Positions 55,759-64,000 of a stretch of DNA of 64,000 nucleotides are shown in pieces (positions within the stretch are counted from its first letter, which is position 1; every line of letters begins with the position of its first letter). This stretch comes from Perognathus longimembris pacificus. Taxonomy: Eukaryota; Chordata; Mammalia; Rodentia; Heteromyidae. Position numbers and translations under genes: made by a program. The stretch covers positions 3,087,690 through 3,151,689 of the forward strand of contig NC_063161.1 of assembly GCF_023159225.1 (NCBI RefSeq). The letters run 5' to 3'. The notes under the pieces are model-generated. The model saw only the letters and a program-made list of their open reading frames with translations, did no database searches and was not told where the DNA came from.

Positions 55759-56975
55759 TGTCATTGCTGACAAGTTTGCCAACCTGCCAAGTGTCATGAG
55801 AAAATAACAGAATCCCGACCCAGAGGAACCTCAGTTGACACTAGAACGCCTATTTCTCAAGCCTTCCATCTCTATTCAAGATATGTACTTAAATCACTGT
55901 GGCCATACATCATGTTTTATTATCTTCATCCCCGCTAATATGCAGTGAAAAATTCCCCTCATCTTTAAGTGTTTCTCCAGCACACGTTAATGACTGCGGG
56001 GCGATCCATTGTTCGGATGTCTCTTACACCCTTTCTGCACCTCATTCTTCACCCCTGGCTGTCGGGTGATTTACTCCGGGCGGCTGGAGCGGCCTTCCCA
56101 CGTCTCTCATAATTCCCCTTAGGTGCTCCTCGGGGAATAGTTGCAACTTCACAGAGAATCGGCTCTTTAAAGGCTCTTGAATATATTGCCAGATGATCTC
56201 CCAGGAAAAGCAAATAGATTGTTCTGGTAACACAGCATGTGGGAGTGCATGTTTTACGTGGAAGTCCGTGTGTGTGTTACTGGAGTTTGAACTCAGGTCC
56301 CTGTTCTTGCTAAGCAGGCCTTCTCTCATTTGGAACATACCCCCAGGCCTTTTGCATTTACTTATTTTTGAAAGAGACTGGCCTGGCCTGGGCTGTGGTC
56401 CTCTTGCTTACGCTCACTGAGGATCTGCAACGGCAGGTTCCCGCCGCCGTGCCGACCATGTCTTGCTTGAGATGGAGTCTTGTGCACTCTTTGCCCAGGC
56501 GGTCCCCCTTTTGAGAAGCTAGGATGACGTGGGTGGGCCACCGGGCCTGGCTCCTGTCAAGGGGTCTCACTCAGGTGAAGCGAGTCACTTCCTGGGCCTC
56601 TCACCTGTCACACAGCTGTGCAGGAGGACCTGGGTTTGGAGCCCCACAGGGCCCCCATTCCCTCCACACCCAGCTGCCCCGCAGGCCGCTGTTGCCCAGT
56701 GTCCTTGGGTGCAGTGTCCTCATGGGGCCCCAGGCTCACCTGGCTCCTGACCTTACTGGGAGGGGCCGTGTGCACAGCTGCAGCCAACAGCCTCAGACAG
56801 GTCTGCCTCCCAGGAGGGGGCGCGGTCCCAGTGCCTCCCCCCCCCCCCCAGCCAGGCCCTCTGGACAGCAGCTGCCGGCGTGGCTTCTCGGTCAGGGCTC
56901 CTGTCTCCACCCTTCCTAAAAGCCTCTAGTTTTAAAGCAAGATTGGGCCACCTTCTCCGCTCCTCTTCATTCTCC
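55756..56975. other. Unique DNA with SINE fragments, no gene recognised
   Basis: A short SINE-like piece lies at about 56270-56350 (tgtgttactggagtttgaac...). A B1-like piece may lie at about 56455-56555 ('gagatggagtcttgtgcact', ctaggatgacgtgggtg). A C run lies at 56838-56848. No exon seen. Confidence 0.4.
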
Positions 56976-56984
56976 TCCTCCTCT

Positions 56985-57212
56985 GCCAGTCCAAGGACTT
57001 GAACTCAGGGCCTAAGCTCTATCCCTGAGCTTTTCTTTCTCAAGGCTGACACTCTACCACTTGATCTACAGTTCCACTTCCCGCTTTTTTTGGTAACTTA
57101 TTGGAGTTAAGAGTCTCACAGACTTTCCTGTCTGGACTGGCTTTGAACTGTGATCCTTAGATGTCAGCTTCTTGAGTAGTCAGGATTACAGGCCTGAGCC
57201 ACCAGTGCATAC
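56985..57212 (-). mobile_element. Geomyoid dimeric SINE, reverse orientation
   Basis: 'ccaaggacttgaactcaggg', 'gacactctaccacttgatct', 'ggagttaagagtctcacaga', 'ctggctttgaactgtgatcc' and gattacaggcctgagccacc. Confidence 0.92.
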
Positions 57213-57295
57213 TACTTATGATACAGCAACAGGGTAGGGCTGGTTTCCTGACATTGCCTTCCTATTTTCTTGTTTCAAAGCATTGTCTTTCAAGC

Positions 57296-57540
57296 CAGGG
57301 GCTGGGGGTACACACCTGTAATCCCAGCTACTCAGGAGGCTGAGACCTGAGGGTCACAGTGTGAAGCTGGATCTGGCAGGAACGTCAGTGAGTTCAATTA
57401 GCCCTCTCCCCCACCCGCCCCCCAAGAAAAAGCTGGCAGTGGAGCTGCGGCTCAAGCTGTAGAGCTCTACCCTTGAGCAAAACAGCTCAGGGAGCGTGTC
57501 CAGGCCCCGAATTCAAGCCCCAGTACTGGCACAAAATAAA
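57296..57540 (+). mobile_element. Geomyoid dimeric SINE, forward orientation
   Basis: 'acacctgtaatcccagctac', 'ctcaggaggctgagacctga', 'gtggagctgcggctcaagct' and 'gaattcaagccccagtactg', with a C-rich expansion of the linker at 57403-57425. Confidence 0.92.
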
Positions 57541-57989
57541 TGTCTTGTCTCCCAAAAGAAAAATGTAAGTTGTTTTCCTGAAGGTCTCACCGTGGGAAGA
57601 TAGAGTTTGCAGTCTTGAGGAGATCTCAACGTGTTGCCTTTGGAATTTAAGCAGCCTGCGACCTCCCGATGTGGGAGCAGCCCTGTCTGCAGGGAGAGCT
57701 GCTGGCTGGCCGTTGAGGACTCGGAGTAGCTCCCCATTGCCCCCAGCGTGGAGCCGGGGGCCCTCAGTGTGGCGGGCAAAGCCACATAGGTGGGGGGGGC
57801 GTCTTCCTGAGAAGGTGACATTCCATCTCAATGAGGTCTTTCGCGATGACCTCCTTTCCGGGCGTGGGTAGAGAAGAGGGGGAAGGCCGTATGCTAGAGG
57901 CAAGGATGGAAGATGGAAGCCAATAAGGCAGAAGAACTAGACATGCTAGCTCCTGAATGGTGAGCATCATGTCCACTTCATAAAGAAGG

Positions 57990-58137
57990 TTCTGGAAGCT
58001 GTGCACGGCTGCCTCGTGCCTGTAATCCTAGCTACTCGTGAGATCCGAGGACTGTAGTTCGAAGCCAGCCTGGGCAGAACCCAGGCCCTGAGTTCACCCT
58101 GTAAGAACGGCACAAAAAGAAGAAGAAAAGAAAAGAA
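57990..58137 (+). mobile_element. Geomyoid SINE with internal deletion, forward orientation
   Basis: 'ctcgtgcctgtaatcctagc', 'gtagttcgaagccagcctgg' joins directly to 'gcagaacccaggccctgagt', so the middle of the element is missing. An A/G-rich tail follows. Confidence 0.88.
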
Positions 58138-59160
58138 GGCTCTGGAGTAGGGCCCTGCCATGTCCCACGGTGAGGAAGGGCCGGGAGGGAACGATCCCGG
58201 GCACCAGCAGCCAGCTGAGTCTCCTCGGGAGGGCTGGTGACCTCTCTCTGGGGCCCCGGGTTCCTGGGCGGGGGGGGGGGGGGCTGCCTGTGGGTGAGGC
58301 CTGGCTCCGTGGGGCCTGGCTCCGTGCCCCCACCCCCTGCCTGATGCCCTTGCCTGGGAGGTGCTCAGGGACTGGGGCGGGGGCAGGCAGTGCCAGGTGT
58401 ACAGGTCAGATGCTGTGGGAGCACTGGCTGGCATTCCTGGCCAGGCCGCCCCAGCCGCTAAGCCTCTAGGGCGGGGATCCAGTGCCTGCGCACAGCCTCC
58501 CCAGAAAGACGACGGCCCAGCCTCTGCAGAGGCTCGAGGTCGGGGACATTCTCGGGGCACGGGGGACGGGAGGAGCTTGTTCTCACACACGAAGCCTGAG
58601 CCTCTCTCCAAATACTGGAAATGGCGTTTGCCACGGCACCACCCACCCATCGCGAAGCGGCTGGGTTCCCCCCGTCCTGCGGGAGTGGGAATTTGTGAGC
58701 TCCTGCCCAGGGGATCCCCGATGGCACAGGGGACCACAGTGCCATGTTCCGGATATCTGGGCACCTCCGAGCGGCTTGGGCCCCGTCAGGCCTCTCTCCA
58801 GACACCAAGCCTGGACTCGGGGAGGTGTGGGTCCCTGTGTGGGGGCCAGGGGTCCCCAGGAAGGAGCTGGCTTGCTGAGCAGGTCCCGAGGCAGACACCA
58901 CTCAGGGGACACGGAGGCTGGGAGACTGCAGGCCCCCGGTGGGGTGGTGCCGGCGCCCCCTCTGCTCCCTGGCTAGCCACGGGCCCACGTGGGACGGCCT
59001 TTCTCACGATCGGGGCTATTGTTGGCAGCCGGCCGTCTCCTGGCACGCAGGGCGGGGTGCGAAGGCGTGGAGGGCACCTGGTGGCTGGGGCGGCGGTGGG
59101 CTCCTGGCAGTGGGGAGCTGGGGGGGGGAGGGGGCCTGGCAGGAGGGACCCCGGCAGGGC
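58138..59160. other. GC-rich unique DNA, no gene recognised
   Basis: A G run lies at 58270-58284. Open frames on both strands have no recognised domain. Confidence 0.45.
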
Positions 59161-59530
59161 CGCCCTCCAGACGCGCTGCCAGGCTGATTAGCATGGGCGA
59201 GGGGCGCTGGCGCGGGGCGCCGCCGGCCGAGCTGGCACTTCCCTCGCGGGCCCAGCTGGCCGGGCCGAGACACAAAGCGCCTCAGACGGCGCAGGGGCGG
59301 CCGGGCGCGGGCGGAGAGGAGTTCCCGCCGGCGGAGCGAAGAAAAGCGCCCGGGCCGGGCGGGGCTCGGCCGCCTGGCGCTCCTGACCTTGCACCTTTGT
59401 GACTGGAGCGCATGCAAATCGCGGTGCGGCCGCGCCAGGCCCCGAGGGCGCAGCGCCGCCCCGGGCGTCCCGGCGAACAATGCGCCACTGTCCGCGCGCC
59501 GCGCCGCGCCTGGGAACCGCGGCCCCGAAA
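59160..59530. promoter_or_regulatory. CpG island with an octamer site
   Basis: CpG is dense and not repetitive here. ATGCAAAT (59412-59419) is the perfect POU/OCT octamer. 'gaccttgcacctttgtgact' (TCF/nuclear receptor-type words) lies just before it. No consensus donor stands out on either strand. Direction of transcription is unknown. Confidence 0.5.
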
Positions 59531-59544
59531 GCCCGTGCGGCCCG

Positions 59545-60045
59545 CGGGCGCGCAGATCCCAGCCGGCCCCGGGTGCCAGCGGGGCGCGCGGAGACCCCAG
59601 CCGGCCCCGGGCGCGCAGATCCCACCAGGCCCCGGGTGCCAGCGGGGCCCGCGGAGATCCCAGCCGGCCCCGGGCGCGCAGATCCCACCAGGCCCCGGGT
59701 GCCAGCGGGGCCCGCGGAGATCCCAGCCGGCCCCGGGCGCGCAGATCCCACCAGGCCCCGGGTGCCAGCGGGGCCCGCGGAGATCCCAGCCAGCCCCGGG
59801 CGCGCAGATCCCACCAGGCCCCGGGTGCCCGTGCAGCCCGCGGGCGCGCAGATCCCACCAGGCCCCGGGTGCCAGCGGGGCCCGCGGAGATCCCAGCCGG
59901 CCCCGGGCGCGCAGATCCCACCAGGCCCCGGGTGCCAGCGGGGCCCGCGGAGATCCCAGCCGGCCCCGGGCGCGCAGATCCCACCAGGCCCCGGGTGCCA
60001 GCGGGGCGCGCGGAGACCCCAGCCGGCCGCGAGTGCCAGTGGGGC
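59545..60045. repeat. 63-bp minisatellite, about eight units
   Basis: The ccaccaggccccgggtgcc landmark recurs at about 59622, 59685, 59748, 59811, 59855, 59918 and 59981: period 63 bp with one 44-45-bp short unit. Because 63 is 21 codons, all frames keep phase and give 21-residue peptide repeats on both strands, which explains the long frames here. The units are 95% or more alike, suggesting recent expansion. Confidence 0.95.
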
Positions 60046-60049
60046 GCAC

Positions 60050-61126
60050 GGAGATCCAGTGCGGTCGCGCGTGTCAGGGCCGGGGAGACGGGGTGGTGGG
60101 CTAGCAGATTCGACCCCATCTGGTCCGACCCGCGTGCGCGCCGGGCCGACACCCACTCTTGTCACCTGTCTTGCATCCAATCCATGGCTTCAACCATACA
60201 GGTCCCAAGCTGGGGCCCAGAGAACTGGTGCCACCGGGTGGGATCCTGCCTCCCCGCCCCCACCCCTCCCTTCCCTTGCCTGAGGCCCAAGGAGAACCCT
60301 CCATCCAGCATCTTGGCTTGGTTGCCCGGTCATCAACGTGGCCTTCCCTTCTTAGTGGCCGTACAAGAGACAATTCAGGCGTCTCACTAGGGCTGGCGCC
60401 GGGCTCCCCCTGTGGGCACCGCACCTCATCTCCCACCGGGCGGGCGGTTGCCTTTCTTTCCCCCGGAGATTATATGAGGCACACCCAGGAGAGAAGCTTC
60501 TGGATCTGCGGGCCCCTGCCCGGCGATGCCCTCTGACGCATTCTGGGAACCACATGAGCCGGCCATTTCTGATAGGGGACCGAGAGCTTCCACCCAGCAT
60601 CACGGGTCGGAAGGCTGTATCTGACTTGTCACTTGTCCTCCCAAGACGTGGCACCCTGGTAAGGGGCCCCCCAATCACTGCCTGCCCATCTTGCGCAGGG
60701 TGCCAGGGCCGGTCCTCAGGAGCCTCCGGGCTGCCCAGGCGTGAGGGGCACCCGTGGGGATGCACCCCAGGGTGGGGCCAGCCCGCCACCGCAGGAGGCA
60801 GGGAGGCGCTCCCCAGAGGCTGGGTGAGGGGGGTCCCTCCGCATCTTCCCTGCTTAGAGAGGATTTGTGTCTCAGGGATGGGGTCAAGTGCAGGGCTTGC
60901 ACCCTTGGGCAGACCCCAGAGGCAGGGGAGGGGTGTACGCGTGGGGAGTTTGGAGGCTGGCATTTGGGAAGCGGAGTGGAGGGGGACAGAGCGGGGGGGG
61001 GGTGTGGGGAGAGGCAGGCGGCACGGGGCAGCCTGGGTGGCGCGGGCGTGTCCAGGAGGGGAAGGAGCACTCAGCCTGCCGGGCGCTGCCGGGGGCCTTG
61101 GGAGAGCAACAGCTTCTGCCAGGACC
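60050..61126. other. Unique DNA, no gene recognised
   Basis: A plus-strand donor-like CCTG|GTAAGG lies near 60659 without a partner acceptor. Many frames are open without recognised content. Confidence 0.4.
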
Positions 61127-61169
61127 GGAGGGAGGGAGGGAGGGAGGGAGGAAGGGAGGGAGGGAGGGC
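61127..61169. repeat. (GGGA)n microsatellite
   Basis: About ten units with one gaa interruption; the opposite strand is the same CCCT motif as at 5779 and 7351. Confidence 0.95.
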
Positions 61170-61488
61170 ACTTGCGAGGGCAGAAAGGGCCCTTGGAGAG
61201 GCTCCGGGGAAAGGAGCACCAACTCAGGGCAAAGGGAGCACCCGGGGAGAGGGAACATGGAGGCGGACAGAGCTTCAGGGCCAAGAGAGCGTTCAAGGAG
61301 GGGAGCACCCAGGCAGCGGGAGCACCGCCGAGGCCCGGCACGCTCAACATGCACCTTAAGAAGATCCCCTTCCAGGCACTGTCCCCTGCCCCATGGGTGG
61401 CAGCAGGGCCGGAGGCGGCAACATGGACTTGAGCACACGTGCCTGCTGCGCCGAATGAAGGTCTTGACTTCTGTTCCCAGTACTGGGA

Positions 61489-61660
61489 GAAGGAGGAGAG
61501 AAAGAGAGAGAGAGAAAAAACTTAAAAGGCAGAAGGAAGAAGGAGGAAAGAAAGAAAAAGAAGAAAGGAAGGAAGAAAAAAAAAAACAAGGAAGCAAGAA
61601 GGAAGGGAGAGATGCAGGAGGAGGAGGAGGGGAGGAAGGAGGGGGAAGGAAAGGGATCGG
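61489..61660. repeat. Purine-rich (GA/GGAA)n tract
   Basis: About 170 bp almost free of pyrimidines on the plus strand, made of degenerate gaaagg/gaggag words. It is a candidate for triplex (H-DNA) structure. Confidence 0.95.
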
Positions 61661-62700
61661 GGTAAGTCCCCAAGCTCTAGGCATCTCTCCCAAATGCCAA
61701 AATGTGTCAGGAGCCGGGAGGACATCTGCCAGGTGCCGGGGGGGAGGACAGGGGTTCGGTTTTGAAGTCACAAGTCCTTTGTTCCCTTAATAACAACGCC
61801 CAGCACCTGAAATGCACACCCCTGACGGTGTGTTTTGCAAGCAACACCCCCCCCCCCACCCCGAAGAGCTGAGACCCCGGCTGTCCTCTTGCGGCTGCCC
61901 ATGCTCGTTGGCCTCACCGACCCCTGGGCCTGCCTGCCCTGAGTGAATGGAAGGGGAAACAGAGGCAGGTTCATCTGGCCGAGTCTGGCAGGTTGTCCTG
62001 GTACGAAGCCAGGACAGACCGATGTGAGAACCAGACTTCCCGCCTTCTGCGTCTTTCCACTACTTCACCGGATTCCTCGGAAATTAGCAATGGAAAAGCC
62101 GTCCCACGCCGGGCTGGTCTCGGGGAAGCGCGCGTCATACTTTCCGCCCTGGCTCCGGTGAGCACCTGAGATCCCGTGTCAAGGCGCTGGCTTATGTCCC
62201 CGGGACGGCTCCCAGGATGCCTTGGTGGTGGAGCCGCCGCACCCTGGGGCCGCCAGGAGGCCTCCCTCCGAGCCTGTCTGGCTCAGGAGAGGGCTCAGGA
62301 GGGGCAGACACACAGCCCTGCGGGGCGGGCGGTGACCCAGGCTGAGAAGCCCAGCCTCTGTGCTGGGCCCTGACCCAGGCTTGATGCTTGCTGGCCCCCA
62401 GACAAGCCGCTCCACCTCCCCGATGTCCACCCCGCCCTCCGGAGTCGGAGGACAGCCAGGGGGCAGGGAAGGCCCCTCAGACACTGCGTGGAGAGGGCTC
62501 AGAACACCTGCAAGCGTGGCTCCTCCACATCCATCCGGACCCTGCCCGGGGGTGGGGGGGGGAACCCTCCCCGCCCTCCCCTCTTCCTGTGAATGACAGC
62601 AGTGTGAATGACAGAGGAAAAGGGTAGACAGGGACTCAAAGCGGTGGACATGACTCGTGGTATAGAACACGTGGGGGGGGGAGGTGCTTGCTCCCACTGC
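61660..62700. other. Unique DNA with a MIR remnant, no gene recognised
   Basis: A MIR-like piece lies at about 61945-62010 (ggaaggggaaacagaggc). A C run lies at 61848-61858. 'gaatgacagcagtgtgaatg' at about 62592-62611 includes a gaatgacag word repeated 18 bp apart. Confidence 0.4.
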
Positions 62701-62711
62701 GCCTTGGGCTC

Positions 62712-62960
62712 CTGCTTATATACTGCTTCCCATAATGCCTTGGGTGCCTGTTCAGCCAATGAAAAGAGCCGGGGCAGGGTGGGTTCAGCCACTGAGCAGT
62801 CAGCGCGAAGCCCGGGGGCGGAGCGATGGGCGGGGCCGCGGACAGCGCCTCGTGCTGTGAAGATGGCCCTAGGCGAGGAGGCCCCTGGACTCCTCTTCCG
62901 TCCCCTCTCCCGGTGGGGCGTTTCTGCTGCTTTCGCAGCTTTCCTTTCACTTCCCGATAA
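62712..62960 (+). promoter_or_regulatory. CCAAT/GC-box promoter with a small open frame
   Basis: agccaat (62754-62760) is a CCAAT box. GGGGGCGGAGC (about 62814) and GGGCGGGGCC (about 62828) are Sp1 boxes. 'cccataatgccttggg' just upstream resembles motifs seen at widely expressed promoters. An ATG at 62863 opens a 45-codon frame starting MALGEEAPGLLFRPLSRWGV, which ends at 63000. It could be a first exon, a uORF or chance. Orientation is inferred from box order. Confidence 0.5.
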
Positions 62961-63078
62961 CCGTACTCCAGCTCCCCTTCAACACTGTGCTGCCTTTTAA
63001 AGGGTGGAGGACACCAGCCTGCCCCTAAGCGGTGTCACAGCCGCACGTGGGAGGGGCTGGCGTTTGGGGACTGCTTAC

Positions 63079-63230
63079 CGGACAGACAGTGCTGGCCACG
63101 TGGGGACTTACAGCCTCGTCCGAGCAGTCGGCGGTGGCCCAGCTGCCCCCGGTAGCCCTGTCCAGGAGCACTTTCTGGGATGACCCACGTGTCCCAGGTC
63201 CGTATTGCCCAATAAGGTAGGTGAGCCCAA
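63079..63230 (-). other. Candidate minus-strand exon near the 62.8-kb promoter
   Basis: A good minus-strand donor GTCCG|GTAAGCAG follows base 63079, and a second (GCT|GTAAGTCC) lies near 63110. One minus frame is open through it. No clear acceptor is seen upstream, so the left limit I give is arbitrary. Confidence 0.15.
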
Positions 63231-63611
63231 GGAGCCGAGCCTTCGATTCTAAGTCCACGCGCATTCCAGGTGCCGCCTGCGGCTGCCGCGGCCGCCTCTG
63301 GGCGGCTCGGGTCGACAGCCACACCCCGGCCGCATCAGGCGGTGCTATTTTCTCCACGCCACGGATCACCCACGCTCCCGAGTTCAGGTCTTGCCAGCCC
63401 CCTGTCTGGAGCCACATGCTTCGGTTTGGTTTGCTTAGAAGCAGAACTTGAGGCGAAGCCATGCGTGGGGGCAGCCCAGGTGGGGGTGGGGTGGGGGGGT
63501 GGAGACCAGGTCTCAGCCTGGCCTGAGCACTGCGTCCTCCCCCCTGTAACCAACACGAGCCTGAAGGTTGCTGAGGCCCCTTCCCCCCCCCACAGTCAAA
63601 CGCTTTTCCCC

Positions 63612-63800
63612 CCCTGGCACTAGGGTTTGAACTCGGGGCCCGCAAGGTGCTGTATTGTCGAGCCACACCTCAGTCCTTTTTCTGCACTGGCTGCTTTAAG
63701 ATAGGATCTCAGTTCGTATCTAGGCCCGTGCCGGGACCCTGGTCCTCCGACTTCAGGCTTCCCGTCATTGCTGGGATGGCAGGTGTGCGCCGAGCTCCGC
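63612..63800 (-). mobile_element. SINE/B1-like element, reverse orientation
   Basis: 'ggcactagggtttgaactcg' and a gtgctgtattgtcgagccac arm are followed by 'gataggatctcagttcgtat' and 'tgctgggatggcaggtgtgc', the order of an ID-like arm plus a B1-like arm at high divergence. Confidence 0.6.
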
Positions 63801-64000
63801 CCTGTTCCCCGCTACTCGCTCTTTGCCAGATGTTGAAGGGAGGCGCAGCGAGTGCTGGGAACGGAACATAAGCTCCATGGAAAAGAACTACCGCCTGCCC
63901 TGCTCACCGCCGGCCCCCCGGCCTCTCTCCGGAGCCACCCGGGAACCTGACCGGCACCACGCAAAGGAGCTTCGAAAGGGATTTAAAGCCAGAGAGGAAA

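Noticed and set aside
59016..60283. 330-380-codon repeat proteins over the 63-bp array
   Set aside because: Both strands and several frames are open because 63 is divisible by three. No signal peptide, conserved flank or recognised repeat family supports a protein.

Overview
The window looks like nuclear DNA from a mammal, most probably a rodent of the Geomyoidea/Heteromyidae group (kangaroo rats, pocket mice). The reason is the interspersed repeats. At least fifteen copies or fragments of tRNA/ID-type and B1-like dimeric SINEs carry the wording I associate with geomyoid genomes (a 'gctgtggctcaagtggtaga' arm and a 'ggggctggggatatggcc' ID-like arm). MIR fragments, many CA/GT microsatellites and strong CpG depletion outside CpG islands fit a mammalian nuclear genome. 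There is no bacterial gene organisation. The many long open frames are by-products of GC-rich, stop-poor DNA, and I recognise no complete protein-coding gene.

Layout. 1-12.5 kb: GC-rich, mostly unique DNA with a few old SINEs, CCCT/CT microsatellites and several splice-site-like motifs on the minus strand. 12.8-15.8 kb: a lower-GC non-coding block. 15.8-17.2 kb: moderate CpG-rich block. 18.8-39.0 kb: about 20 kb with no geomyoid SINE that I can see. It holds the strongest CpG island (about 22.9-25.3 kb), a second one (about 32.8-33.8 kb) and an AT-rich, repeat-poor block (26.4-30.7 kb). 38.3-39.0 kb: a 50-bp tandem repeat and a probable retroelement 3' end. 39-51 kb: SINE-dense DNA with CpG islands near 40.5-41.5 and 46.0-46.7 kb. 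52.1-54.9 kb: three adjacent G-rich minisatellites running into a housekeeping-type promoter near 54.5-54.7 kb. 55-58.2 kb: SINE-rich. 59.2-60.1 kb: CpG island fused to a 63-bp minisatellite. 62.7-63.0 kb: small CCAAT/GC-box promoter.

How the parts may work together (inference). The best 5' splice-site motifs in five CpG islands (15.9, 23.0, 32.9, 41.2 and 46.3 kb) lie on the minus strand. Four phase-compatible exon-like segments lie further along that strand (9.6, 3.3, 1.9 and 0.1 kb). One explanation is a minus-strand regulator gene with several alternative first exons inside a transposon-poor regulatory domain, but chance GC-rich splice motifs can give the same picture. No gene name is justified. 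I did not find an undescribed system that the sequence alone can establish. The strongest direct observations are the minisatellites, the SINE-free domain and the CpG-island series.
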